Below are positions 1 through 10,520 of a stretch of 64,000 nucleotides of DNA, piece after piece. The first letter of the stretch is position 1. The number at the start of each line of letters is the position of its first letter. Source of the stretch: Macrotis lagotis (Eukaryota > Chordata > Mammalia > Peramelemorphia > Peramelidae); NCBI RefSeq assembly GCF_037893015.1, contig NC_133666.1, positions 225,509,258 through 225,573,257 on the forward strand. The letters are read 5' to 3'. The translations under genes and the position numbers were made by a program. Under the pieces are notes generated by a model, which was given only the letters and a program-made list of their open reading frames with translations, ran no database searches and was not told where the DNA came from.

Positions 1-165
1 TAACCTCTGACTCAAAGTCTTAACTGGAAATTGGAAGAATAATAATAGCACCTAACATCCAGGGTGGTTATGAGTACCAAATAAGATAATAGTTGTAAAA
101 AAAGTGATTAGTAATGTGCTTGGTATGGAATAAGTGCTAACTAAATACTTATTCCCTTTCCCTCC
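1..165 (+). mobile_element. MIR/Ther1-type CORE-SINE, 3' half
   Basis: The window opens inside a CORE-SINE. The order 'aataataatagcaccta', a 'ggttatgag...aagataatag' block, 'gtgcttggtatggaataagtgcta' and 'aaatacttattccc' follows the 3' half of the MIR/Ther1 consensus. The tRNA-derived head would lie before base 1. Old and diverged. Confidence 0.7.
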
Positions 166-1960
166 CTATTTCACCCAGCATAGGTCTCTCCATTGCTCTT
201 TGGGTGACCCATCCTTTTGAGTATTAGGAAACTCCAACATTACTTGTTTCACACCTGTATGACTCAATTCCATGAATATTGGCAATAAAAATGATGGACC
301 TCTGTCTTAGGGAGAAGATTGAAGTTGTGAGAACACACAATTTCCCAAGTGCTCCTATTCGGTTCTGGGACCAGATTCTTGTCTATTCAAAGCATCAATC
401 CAAGATATTAGTACTGATGGGCAAATTCAATGATCTGGCCATAAAAATGTGTTTCATAGTCTGCACAATAAACATACTTCATCCACTTGTTTTTTTCCTT
501 TGGATATAATTTACTCTTTTGAGTAATTATGGGTCTAATTTAAGATGTTCTGTAATGATATGTGGCTTTATACAATCATCAAAACATAATCGATAAACTG
601 GAGACTCTCAGAGAACTTAAGATTGACAGGAAATCCCCCCTTCCATTTGAACTTTGAGCTATATACCCTTATTTTTGCCCTCTATGATAGTGGCAGGTAT
701 TTTAGGAGAATGTGTCTCCATATTTTGTGTTTCTCTTGATGTTAATAGCTTGAAGGTCATCAAGAAAAGTTATCTCTGTTATTGCATATATCAAGGTATC
801 TTCTAAGATTCCTTCTGAAAAAATGGAGCTTTTGAAAATTAAAAAGATTCCTAAGTTTAATACTTAGGTAATAAATTATGTCTTATTTTCTCACTTTATA
901 TTTTGTGTATCCTCTATTTCTTATTCTCATATTGCCTCAATTCCATGGTGCTATTGATTTATAAAAGTCAAATAATCAAAGCTCAAATCTGCCAAAAGAA
1001 CTTCCTACTGTTGAAGTAGAAACTTTCCCACTTTGTGTTGTACAACATATATACCACCAATTAAATCCATGTTTTGAAGAAAATAAAATAAAACATTTGA
1101 ATCATGGTGAAAGGAGAGGAGTGTGTATATATAACCAACCTGAAGAATAGACAAAGAGATGAAGGAAGTTGGTGGGTGGGGGGAAAATTGAAATAAAAAT
1201 TAAAGGAAGGTAATGAAGAAACTAGAAGTATAAAGTTTGAATTGAAAAGCTGTTATCTTTTTATTTTCATAGTTGTAGATAACAACTGTTCAATAATATG
1301 AAGCAATAACAGTTTATTGTAGTTTTAACTGGCAAGGTTAATTCTCTAGACGAAAGATGTCATAGATTTTTGTATAGATTGCTCAATGCACATTTAAAAA
1401 TAAAGTTTAATGAAAACAGTGATATGCTTCTGTTATAGAAATCTCCCAGCTTTCCTTATGTAGCCAAACAATGAAATATCCTGAAGAGCAGAGGTTCAGA
1501 TCAAAATAAATACATTTAATCATTCTGATATTATTTTTATAGTGAATTTTAAAATCATGTGATTTCCTTGATTTTTTCTCCCCGCTATACTAGTCTCATT
1601 CCATTTCTCAACTGTACTTTTTTGGAGGTGGCTTCAAATCATATATGGGATAGCAAGTTAAGATCATAAAAAGTAAGGAAAAACAGTCATGACTTTATTT
1701 TTCTGTAGATTTTCATTACTCCAATACTCTTTTTCAATTCTATACAGAGAGTGGGGTGTGTGAAATGTTCAGTGAGGGTTAGCACCTCTAGTGTGAGTCT
1801 GCTCATCCATGTTGGTGGCCAACTGTCCCCCAAGTTTTCACAAGAAGCTGTAACATGCAAAGTGGCTACATATCACTAAAACCATCTGGGCAGATGGGCT
1901 AAAGCAGGTTGAAGATAACTGACTACCCTTAAAACCATTGGTTAGTTGAGGAATGCCTAT
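166..1960. other. AT-rich stretch with no recognised feature
   Basis: About 1.8 kb of AT-rich DNA. The 76-codon open frame at 279-509 has no recognisable domain and no splice-site or codon pattern to support it. I see no SINE head, LINE motif or RNA gene. Possibly decayed LINE or plain intergenic/intronic DNA. Confidence 0.4.
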
Positions 1961-2069
1961 TCCATTCGTGTGAAGACTTCCTCCAGCAGACCTCAAAAGG
2001 TTAAATGACTTTATTGAGATCTCAATTAGTAGCCTGGTTGAGAAAAAAACATAACATTACAAAATGTAA

Positions 2070-2165
2070 AAGCTTAAAAGGATCTTAGAAGTCTTTTAAT
2101 CCAACCCTTTCGTTTTATATTTGAGGAAACTGAAGCCCAGAAAGGTTGAAAGGGATGGGTCATCC
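2070..2165 (-). mobile_element. MIR-like fragment
   Basis: The string 'tttgaggaaactgaagccc' followed by 'agaaaggttga' is the reverse-orientation MIR core, preceded by the 'ggatcttagaagtc...atccaaccc' arm often seen in marsupial MIR relatives. Short and degraded. Confidence 0.5.
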
Positions 2166-2314
2166 TGGTACTCTGTTTTATGCTTTCCACTAAAATACTT
2201 GAATCAAATCTAACAAGTATTTGGGAGCATATTATGCGGTTGCAAAAACCATTTTGCTACCACTCAGCTGGACGTTCTGATGCATGCAAAAGGAAATCTA
2301 AAAATGGACCCCTG

Positions 2315-2500
2315 TCTTTCAAGGGGGCAGTCAAATAATAATACAGGGTAGTATTGTTATGCAAAACAATTTGTGTAACAATCTGACACAAAAATAGCAA
2401 AAGTGCAGCAGGAGGTCAGAAGAGGTAGTTTAAGAAGATTTTATGAAGAAGGTGGGAACTTGGTTTGGTCCTTTAGAGAAGGGTGGGTAATTCTAATATA
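2315..2500 (+). repeat. Ancient interspersed repeat, family unassigned
   Basis: The pattern 'gcaggaggtcagaagaggtagtttaagaagattttatgaagaaggtgggaactt...agaagggtgggtaattc' resembles a widespread mammalian repeat with 'cctggaggaggtggcatttgagctg...aaggatgggtagga'. Related copies lie near 24985-25160 and 28230-28400. I cannot name the family. Confidence 0.4.
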
Positions 2501-2798
2501 GAGGAGTTACACATAAACTCTATTTCTTGAGCCTACTTTGTTGCACTTTCCATTTAAACAAATCAGGCAAGATGAAACATTAATAATAAATCATCAAACA
2601 TCTTCTACACAGAATGCAAAGCAAGAATAATCACAACTCAAATCTGAGTCATACTTTTCTGCCAATGCACAGAATTGGTAACCTTATAGAAACTAGATGA
2701 GAGGCACAGTCTTGAACAATTCATGACTTTGGATTGGAGACATGTATTTAATGTGGTTTTCTTAGGCAACACTTTGCATTCAAACTCACTTTATTGAG

Positions 2799-2942
2799 GA
2801 GCAGCTAGGAAGTGCAGTAGATAGAGCTCCGGCCCTGGAGTTTAAATCTGCCCTCAGGCACTTAATAATTAGCTAGCTGTGTGAGACCTTGGGCAAGTCA
2901 CTTCACCCCATTGCCTTACCAAAAAAACCCAATAAAACAAAC
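2799..2942 (+). mobile_element. WSINE1-like SINE
   Basis: The head 'gcagctaggaagtgcagtagatagagctccggccctggag' runs into 'caggcacttaataattagctagctgtgtgagaccttgggcaagtcactt', and ends 'ccattgccttacc' plus an A-rich tail. Complete but diverged copy. Family name tentative. Confidence 0.85.
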
Positions 2943-2949
2943 CTAGTTG

Positions 2950-3690
2950 TTGAGAGGGATCTCTTCCCTGCTTGCTGCTCCCTTATAACCACTCTTCATC
3001 TGGACTCTAAAGCAATACTATTTTCTAATTGCACAAAAAGCTATGCAGGTTTCTTTCTCAACTGATTTCTGAGGGATTTCCTTCTCAATCAAATCATAGG
3101 TAGTTGTAAAGAATAAGGCAAACAAACCTCTATTTTCCGCAATTATCAGAGGATTTTTCTTCCTCCAATCAGCTCCCATCAGCAGTGTTTTCCTTGTATA
3201 AACGAACGTCATCTTCCTCTATTTAGCTCAGTAGGGAGGCAATATAGACTTTAAGCTATGGTGTGGCTACTTTTTTTTATGACCTATCAGTTCAGTTGAA
3301 TTCAGTTTTGAACCCAGTTGAATTGGATCTGGCTATGATTCTATTCAAGCAGCAGGGGTCAGTCTCAGTTCTGTATCCTACACTCAGTTGGACTTGGCTG
3401 TGCTCCAAGCAATCTTTCAATCCATATTTTCCTTCCTTGCCTTCTTCTGTCTTCTGTGTTTCTGTGATGTCTGAATGACTTCTTCCTCAGAGCAACGTCT
3501 CCTTGTGTGAAATGGCATACTTCTTATCTCCATGGATAAATAGATGTAACAAAACCATTCCTTGACACTACAATCCAGCTTGTGGTGTCAGGAAATGAAC
3601 CAGAGGAGACCCAACATTTTGCAGGTAGCCACTGGGAAAGTTTCCATATTTTATGAGTCATGGCAAAAAAGCAAACATAGGTATTTAAGT
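2950..3690. other. No recognised feature
   Basis: Unassigned sequence. The 64- and 71-codon open frames here show no domain or family signal. 3280-3420 repeats 'cagttgaattcagttttgaacccagttgaattgg...cactcagttggacttgg', a weak internal repetition around 'cagttgga', with no further structure. Confidence 0.35.
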
Positions 3691-3837
3691 ATTAGATGAG
3701 ATGAGATATACAATTCCCTTTGGCTTTAGTCCTCTTTGCTCTTATTTTCCTGACAGCTTGATGAATTTGTGGATATTTGTGGATAGTCAACAATATTTAT
3801 TGAACTCTTCCTGTAAGCAAAATTTCCATAGAAAGAA

Positions 3838-3995
3838 AAAGATGGGACAACTAGCTGATGCAGCGGACAGAGTACCTGCACTGGAGTCAGGAGAACATGA
3901 GTTCAAATCTGACCTCAGACACTTGATGCTTACTAGCTGTGTGACTCTGGGTAAGTCACTTAACCTCAATAGTCCATCAGAAAAAGAAAGAAAAT
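3838..3995 (+). mobile_element. tRNA-derived CORE-SINE (Mar1/WSINE group)
   Basis: 'aactagctgatgcagcggacagagtacctgcactggagtcaggag' is a diverged SINE head, then 'tgacctcagacacttgatgcttactagctgtgtgactctgggtaagtcacttaacc'. The body differs from the 'ttaataattacc' subtype, so it is probably an older subfamily. Confidence 0.8.
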
Positions 3996-4202
3996 TACAG
4001 TAGTTTACTTTTCTTTTTGTCTTTTTTATGTTATGTGTGCCTAGTGACTCAAATGTTTAAGTACTTTGCACATATCCATGAATGATCATGAAAACATAGA
4101 GAGTATTGATTTTGAAGTCACAATAAATTTTAGTGAGTAGGGGAACTCACAATTACAGAAATTCTAAATAATGAAGATCAATTTCATGTCTATAGTGTAA
4201 AT

Positions 4203-4240
4203 ATACACACACACATACACACACGACATGTATGTGCATG
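4203..4240 (+). repeat. (CA)n microsatellite, interrupted
   Basis: Alternating CA units with TA and CG interruptions. Confidence 0.7.
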
Positions 4241-4587
4241 TGTATTTCTGGAGGCAATACAAAGTCACTAGAATTGATTGATGAGAGTCATTTGATTAGC
4301 TCTACATTTAAGGAAGATTAGATAGACAGCAATATAGGATGGACTATAATGGCAAGATTTGAGGAGGGGGGACTAATTAGGAAGCTGTTGTAATAATGGG
4401 CTAAAGTGGTCATGTTGGCTTTAATTGAGATGGCAGTTGTAGGAATGGATCAAAGGGATCAGATAGAAGAGAAGTTGTGGAGACAAAAATGTCAAGATTT
4501 GGCAACCAAAGAGATTGAGGGAAAGGGAGGAGCTTGGGTTGAAACACAGCATGTGACATGCCCAAATATGGAAAAAAGACTGTTGTG

Positions 4588-4628
4588 CTCTAACATGTGT
4601 GTGTGCGTGTGTGTGCGTGTGTGTACAT
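4588..4628 (+). repeat. (TG)n microsatellite
   Basis: TG/CG alternating tract just upstream of the U2-derived insertion. The open frames called across it on both strands are repeat translations. Confidence 0.8.
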
Positions 4629-4630
4629 AG

Positions 4631-4648
4631 ACACACATATAAATTTTA
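4631..4648. repeat. Target-site duplication of the U2 fragment, left copy
   Basis: 'acacacatataaatttta', identical to 4683-4700. On the minus strand the insertion edge reads TGTTAAAATTT, which fits an L1 endonuclease TT|AAAA nick. Confidence 0.9.
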
Positions 4649-4682
4649 CACTTGATCTTACCCAAAAGGCTGAGAAGTGATC
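4649..4682 (-). pseudogene. RNU2: U2 snRNA 5'-end retro-fragment
   Basis: On the minus strand 33 nt match the first 33 nt of U2 snRNA, with three mismatches. It reads ATCACTTCTCAGCC where U2 has ATCGCTTCTCGGCC, then TTTTGGGTAAGATCAAGTG. Two of the mismatches are CpG-to-CpA changes. The U2 match is preceded by one extra G, which could come from the cap. The insert lies between perfect 18-bp direct repeats (4631-4648 and 4683-4700) and has no poly(A) tail. The copy stops just before the GUAGUA branch-point-recognition region. From known snRNA pseudogene classes, this fits a self-primed, 3'-truncated retrocopy made by L1 machinery. It carries no U2 promoter (PSE/DSE) that I can see and cannot be functional. 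Confidence 0.9.
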
Positions 4683-4700
4683 ACACACATATAAATTTTA
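4683..4700. repeat. Target-site duplication of the U2 fragment, right copy
   Basis: 'acacacatataaatttta', an exact match to 4631-4648 across all 18 bp. Confidence 0.9.
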
Positions 4701-5484
4701 ACAGTGGAGTAGTTACTTAACCTTTCACTGTCCCAGGGACTATAATTTGTAGAACAGTTGCTAATCTACACTGGGAGAGCACATTCTTAAAATGAAAAAC
4801 ATAGATATGGACTCATCAAACCCAAATAAGGTCGATCAAAACTATTTTGAAAACAATCACATACAACCCTACTTCTCCCAGTCTCTTAAAGAAGTTAGCT
4901 CAGAAAATTGATGCAATAGGAAGGAAAATGGCTGACTTTGTGTCAAATATATCTGATAAGGATCTGCTATGTAAGATATTTTAGGATTGAATTCCATTTC
5001 TTAAGAAATAAGTGGTTAAAAGATGTATTTAGCTCTTCAAAGAGGAATTCAGAACTATTAACAAACAAATAAAAGAATATTCTTAAATAAGAAATGCAAA
5101 TTAAGAAAGAAAGAAAGAAGTCAGGAAATCTTTTTTTTTTGTCTATTTCGGCATGTCATGTGTTGTTTCAACCCAAACTCCTCCAAAATGACTATTCTTT
5201 ATGTTTTCATGACCATTCATGGTTATGTGCAAAGTACTTAAAAATTTGAGTCACTAGATACATACAAGGTTCCAGGTGAATTGGAACATGGTCAAACAAG
5301 GTGATGCTCTACTAGTTTCAGCTCTCATACTGTAAACAAGTGTCCTTTTTGCAGTAAATTAGTGGCACATTTTTTGGTACCAAAATGGCATTTCAGCACA
5401 GTGTTGAAGTGCTGTCTTTCTAGTGTTCCTAAGCACAAGAAGTTGAGAAAATAAGCTTTGTTCAAGCCTGAGTTATAATTCTTT
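4701..5484. other. No recognised feature
   Basis: AT-rich, possibly decayed L1 in part (A-rich strand near 4780-5110). A purine block 'aagaaagaaagaaag' lies at about 5103-5118. No gene signal. Confidence 0.35.
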
Positions 5485-5910
5485 TGTCCATGAGTTCATT
5501 TTTTTCACTTAATACTATTTTCCCCAATTATATGTGGCAAAAGTTTTCAACATTCATTTCATAAGAATTCAATTTCCAAATTTTTCTCCCTTTTTTGTTT
5601 TCCTTCCCCTCTCTCTCCAAGACAGTAAGTAGTCTGATATTGTTTATACATGTAAAATCATGTTAAACATTTTTATATTGCTCATGTTTTGAAAGAATTA
5701 GAACAAAAGGAGGAAAAAGCCATGAGGATATACAAATTGAAAATAGTTTGCTTCTGCAAACTCTCTGCATTCAGACTCCATAGTTCTTTCTCTGGATATG
5801 AATGGCATTTTCTATCATGAGTCTCTTAAAATGTCTTTGATCCTTGTATTGCTGAGAAGAGCTAAGTCTATCATAGTTGATCATCACACAGTGTTGTGGT
5901 TAATGTATTC
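5485..5910 (-). mobile_element. L1 3' UTR (marsupial type A)
   Basis: In reverse orientation this carries the marsupial L1 3' UTR landmarks: 'ccaattatatgtggcaaaagttttcaacattcattt', 'caagacagtaagtagtctgatattg', 'gcattcagactccatagttctttctctggatatg', 'gcattttctatcatgagtc' and 'ttgtattgctgagaagagctaagtctatcatagttgatcatcacaca'. A 5'-truncated insertion with no ORF2 coding part visible. Confidence 0.85.
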
Positions 5911-6162
5911 AATGGTCACGAATTCAATGTTAATGAATTAGCAGTATTGTACATCCAGAAAAAAAGAAACGAAGTTAACTGATCTTTATGTGAGGCTATT
6001 ACGAAAAGTGCTAAAGTAAATGTGATGAGAGGCTTGCAGGTACCCAACCCTTTATTCTTCCAGTAGTTGAATTGCACCATTGCTCACTGTTTTCTGATTC
6101 AATGTTTATAGTGACTGTGTTAGAAAATAAATACAGTGAATGTAGAGAATCAACTATCTGTG

Positions 6163-6198
6163 TGTGTATACACACACATACACACACACACACACATG
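6163..6198 (+). repeat. (CA)n microsatellite
   Basis: CA tract with TA interruptions. Confidence 0.75.
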
Positions 6199-6481
6199 CA
6201 TAGATTTTTCCATGTTATTTTAAAATTCCTTGCACAAGTGATCTTCCCAGTCTTGTTGGATATTACCATCACACTCTGATTCAGCCTAGCCTCTCTTTTC
6301 CTCGAATGGGATTTCCATTTTCTAAATCTATGCCTTTACATCAACTGTCCTACCTGCCTTGTATACTCTTCCCCCTTACCTCTATCCTATGTAGTTCTCT
6401 TCTTATTTTATTGGGGAGCTCAATCAGGGCCTTCCTCTGAAACTTCCTCCTCTTTTTTTTATTAAATTGATATTTATGCAG

Positions 6482-6517
<36 letters not shown>

Positions 6518-6531
6518 TATACATATATATG
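6482..6531 (+). repeat. (TA)n microsatellite
   Basis: TA units changing to CA and back. The 66-codon minus frame over it is an artefact of the repeat. Confidence 0.8.
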
Positions 6532-6561
6532 TGCTATTTGCCACTCCCATTAGATTACAGA

Positions 6562-6695
6562 TTAGCTAGAAGGATCAGTGGATAGAACACTGAACCTGGA
6601 GTAGGAAAACTCAAGTTCAAATCCAGCCTCAGATACTAGCAGTGTGATTTGCACTGGGGAAGAAAAAGACAAATCACTTCATTAGAATGCATACT
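6562..6695 (+). mobile_element. Diverged tRNA-headed SINE
   Basis: 'tagctagaaggatcagtggatagaacactgaacctggagtaggaaaactcaagttcaaatccagcctcagatactagcagtgtgat' is a SINE head and body that then breaks down. The last part is followed by 'atgcatactccttgagggtagaaattgttttatt', the 'ctccttgagggcaggga' motif typical of old L2/MIR 3' ends, to about 6765. Confidence 0.7.
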
Positions 6696-6764
6696 CCTTG
6701 AGGGTAGAAATTGTTTTATTCATTGAACTTGTATCCTTAGTTCCTAACACATAGACTGGACATA

Positions 6765-7680
6765 GAAGCAAATCATGGCTAAAGACTCCTTAAAGAAAAA
6801 GGGAAAGACAAATAAAATAAGCTCTGCATCAGTTTCATCATATTATTTCAAAGTAGTTTGGAAATATACTACAAAACTGGTCCTCTTAATCCCATCTCTA
6901 CCATCACTCACCTTCCTTACCAGCTACCTTCATTTTTGACTGAATTTTCAGATGATTTCAGGATTATAAGACAAAAATTACCTGCCTGTTGGTCATGTGC
7001 ATAGCTAGGGGTTACCACCAAAATAAGTGAATTTTAGAAACTATACTTTTGAGGAGCTCAGCTTTACTAGCTTGGTCAAAATGGGAATTTTTATTACTCA
7101 ATGAGTCAATAATTAATGTGAATTTTCATTTCTCATAGACATTATTTATTTGTAATGGCCTCATTGCTGCATACTTTCATTGCTATGTCTGAATATGTAT
7201 GACTCAGTTTCTGCAATCTGTTTCGACAATATGAATTTGATGAACTTTCCACTGACTCACACCACAAATAAGAATGAAAAAACTAACAATAATTGACATG
7301 AGAAGAAATTAATTCAACAAAATCTTCTAAATAAATACCCCTGTGGTTATATCAAAATCAAATTCAACCAATAGTTGTTATGCATCTTGAATAAGCAGAA
7401 CATTATGATAGGACTTGGGAGAGATTTAAGATTAATTTGGATGTTATATGTCTTCCTGGAACTTATAAGTTAATATTTTTTCTGTCTTTTATAATTGAAT
7501 CTGATCCCTGTATAAAAGTACTTTTGCCTTCAAAAAAACATGTGAATGACTACAGAGATATCAGAGAGGTCAGAAAAAAGAAAAAGGCTCTGGTGTTCTA
7601 GGAGATAATTTCCCACCTGTTACCATGCCAGTCTCTGACTTTAAAGCATTAGATCAGCATTCTACCTCTAAAATATTTTT
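6765..7680. other. No recognised feature
   Basis: AT-rich, no gene and no confident repeat. Motifs such as 'gacttgggagagatttaag' are too weak to assign. Confidence 0.35.
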
Positions 7681-7727
7681 TTAAATAAATTTTAGAGCTG
7701 GAAGACATCTTAAGAGATCAGCTAGTT

Positions 7728-7979
7728 AGGGGAAAGGGGCTGCTGTGGAGAGAGTGTAAGGCCTGGCATTCAGGAAGACTCATCTATCTGATTTCAGATC
7801 TGGCCTCAGATACTAAACTGTGAGACCCTGGACAAGTCACTTAATCCTGTTTGCCTCAGTTTCCTTTTATGTAAAATGATCTGGAGAAGGAAATGGTCAG
7901 CTATAGTATCTTTGCCAAGAAAACTTCAAATGGGGTCATTAAATGTTCGACAGAACTGAAAATGACTAAACAACAACAA
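7728..7979 (+). mobile_element. Mar1-like CORE-SINE, near full length
   Basis: Head ('ctgtggagagagtgtaaggcctggcattcaggaagac'), core ('ctggcctcagatactaaactgtgagaccctggacaagtcacttaatcctgtttgcctcagtttcc') and a long Mar1-type tail ('gatctggagaaggaaatggtcag...tttgccaagaaaacttcaaatggggtcat...gacagaactgaaaatgactaaacaacaac'). Confidence 0.85.
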
Positions 7980-7989
7980 CTAAAGTTAG

Positions 7990-8165
7990 TGTAAAAGGCA
8001 TAGTTTTTTGAGTGAAAGAACTTGGATTCAAATTCCATCCTGTGTAACCTTAGAGAAGTTCTTTAATCTCTCTGTACCCAAATTTCCTCATTTGTGAATA
8101 GAAGGGGTTGTTCTTGATAGCCTTTATGGTCCCTTCTAGCCCCAGAGATATTATTTTTTGATCCT
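7990..8165 (+). mobile_element. MIR
   Basis: 'tggattcaaattccatcctgtgtaaccttagagaagttctttaatctctctgtacccaaatttcctcatttgtgaatagaaggggttg' is the MIR core in forward orientation. It is followed by an opposite-orientation MIR-like piece to about 8280. Confidence 0.75.
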
Positions 8166-8479
8166 ACACATGAAAACACTCCAGTCCAGAGAGATGGCTA
8201 AGATACAACTAAGATCACAAAAGTAAATGGAAGAGCTTGGAGTCAGGTTCAGGTCTTAGGATTCTAGACTCAATGTTCTTCTGCTCTGTCTTATTTACAA
8301 ATGGGAAAACTGAGGCAGAGAACCAGACTGAACTGAGTGAACTGAATCCTCAATAAGATAACAGAGCATGCCGAGTAAAGATGAGAGGAATTAAATACAG
8401 CTCCAACAGAGGCATCTCTCTTTAACACTACGATCCTATTTGGGTGTCTGTTTGAGTTTCCACCAAGTGGCATCATCAA

Positions 8480-9480
8480 CTAGTGTGCGTCTGTTGTCTC
8501 TGGGCAATTAAATTTATTCAGCATTAAAACGCCAGCTCTGAGGCCAGAGAAAGGAATCTAAGAAGCATTCACAGATAGTCTGATTCAGAACAAATGCTTT
8601 TCCCTTTGGTCTATTCATGCCTATTTCAATTGGCATTAATGTAAAGTACCATGCGGGCCCTCTTTTACATGAAATCCTTGTCTTCCACTTGGCAGCCTTC
8701 CTGGCACTGGGTTCTCAATGGCCATTCGGGGATGATAAATCAGCACTCCTCGGTTGACGGATCTAACAATGCCGAGATTGCTGGAGGCAGGTGTTGTTGG
8801 GAGGCTTAATTCTGTTGGCATTAAGTGACAATTCATAGTTGCTGTAGGAGCCCTAAATTGCACTGTTTTAAAACAGGAAGTCTGAGTTAAAAGCTGTGTA
8901 AAACCATTATACTGTAGCCAGCACTCCAGGCTTTTCTAATTAGGTCATTTGGAAAAAGATGACCTTTTAGTTTCTGGGCCTCTTTGCTGGGGACACATGT
9001 TTCTAATTATCATTTTTATTCTGCTTCACCAAAGCTGTTGACAAGTCGAGACTTTGTCTGTGGGTGTGTGTGCTTGCTGCACACCCTCCCCAGAGTCAAT
9101 AACATTTTTTTGTCTTCAAACATTCAGCAAATGGGAGGAGATGGAAACAATATGTGCAGCAATTTTAATGTCAGTGCAGCCCCAAACAGCTAGATGCAAA
9201 TGACCAGCCAATGTGAAAGGAGGTTGCTAATGTCCACGGGCTTTCAGGCCTGCCCAGGTGAATCAAACTTGTCGGAAGTCGCTGTATCAATATTTACTGT
9301 GCCCTGAACTACCAAGTGTGAACATTACCGAGGGTAAGATACAAAAGAGAAATGGATTTTAAGCTAGATTGTCACTAGAAAAATGAAGGCTGCTCAGGAC
9401 TGGAATTTTGTCTGTGGCTCAAAGAAAAAAAAAAATCCCAGTCACTAATCTTTCAAATATGCCTTTAACATTTTGCTTAC
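8480..9480. promoter_or_regulatory. Candidate conserved non-coding element (possible enhancer)
   Basis: About 1 kb with no recognised transposon, in a window where few kilobases lack one. Its composition is more balanced than its surroundings. It holds motifs used by developmental regulators: TAATTA at 8937-8942 and 9004-9009, an octamer-type ATGCAAAT at 9194-9201, and an AGGTCAT/ATGACCT inverted pair at 8942-8965. The open frames of 62-75 codons here have no domain signal. The motifs are common by chance, so the regulatory reading is inference from repeat absence plus clustering. Confidence 0.4.
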
Positions 9481-9792
9481 CGTTTTTGGAACACTGACAA
9501 ATGCTATTAAACACTAACTCCTGATGGTCTTTCTTCCCTCAAAAGTAGGTATTTTAGGGATGACTTTATATTCAATTGAGTGTAGATATTCAAAATATTA
9601 GATGAGAATAAGCATAGCAACCCCAAATTTCTCATTCTCAAATTTCTTGTGGGACTTGTAAATTTAGATTATCTGAGACCCTAGAAACTCTAAAAATCAT
9701 CCAGTTGAATGTCTAAATTTTGTAGAGGAAAATGAGACCCCACGACCTGAGGTACAGTCAGAGTGAGACTTAGATTTCTTACCACTTAGGTG

Positions 9793-10025
9793 ATTTCTTC
9801 CTTCTTCCCTTTGTCCCTTCCTCTCTTCCTCTCTTCCTCCCTCCCTTCCTTCCTTGTTTCATTCCATCCTTCATTCATTTCTTCTTTCCTTCCTTCCTTC
9901 CTCCCTTCTTTCTTTTTATCCTTTCTTCTTTTTTCTTTATTTCTTTTGTTCTTTTTCTCTATTCTCTCTTTATTGCTTTCTTCCTTTCCTCCTTTCTTCA
10001 TTTTTCTCTCACTCTTTCTCTCTCT
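9793..10025 (+). repeat. Polypyrimidine (CCTT/TTTC-rich) low-complexity tract
   Basis: Over 230 bases almost entirely C and T, built from decayed (CCTT)n and (CTTT)n. It explains the Ser/Phe/Leu-rich and Lys/Glu-rich open frames on the two strands. Purine/pyrimidine mirror tracts of this kind can form H-DNA. Confidence 0.9.
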
Positions 10026-10520
10026 GGAGGAAAGTTATTTAATTTTGCTTCAGTTTCTCCTTCTATCTGTCATAGGATCATAAAATCATGTCCCTGGAAT
10101 GGACTTTGAAAGACCATCTAGTTCATCCCCTTTCCCCCAGGCAGTTCTGAACTTAAACTATCCTGAAATGATAATAGTCTACTCTTTTCTTTAAAGATCT
10201 CTCACAAGAGTTGACATAGAAAAATGATTATACCTAAATATTTTATATATAAATTACATTGGCAATTTGCGGAAAATGTATGGAAGATGATTCAAAGTTT
10301 TTTATAAAATTACTAATAATCATTAATTCAACTAAATTCTTCCCAACTAGCTCCACATGGTGTGATAATGTGTCCTCAAACTTTAGCACTAATCAGTTAT
10401 AACTCAGGATGGTACTGGGGAGTATTTGTAGATCAAGGACTTTTGTGTCAGATATGGCATTGGAGATGATTGTTAGCAGCACAGCAATGACTGACCTTGG
10501 AAGAAGACATATAAATAATG

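Noticed and set aside
3701-4003. 100-codon plus-strand open frame
   Set aside because: Its second half is translated SINE (QLADAADRVPALESGEHEFKSDLRHL), and the first half has no support.
4649-4682. Functional U2 snRNA gene
   Set aside because: Only about 33 of ~190 nt are present, with no Sm site and no snRNA promoter.
6555-6620. tRNA-like gene signal in SINE heads (also at the other SINE loci)
   Set aside because: The GTGGATAGAGC / GTTCAAATCC A- and B-box-like words belong to tRNA-derived SINE heads. No folded tRNA with acceptor stem is present.
9786-10083. Lys/Glu-rich and Ser/Phe-rich open frames on both strands
   Set aside because: Direct translations of the polypyrimidine low-complexity tract.
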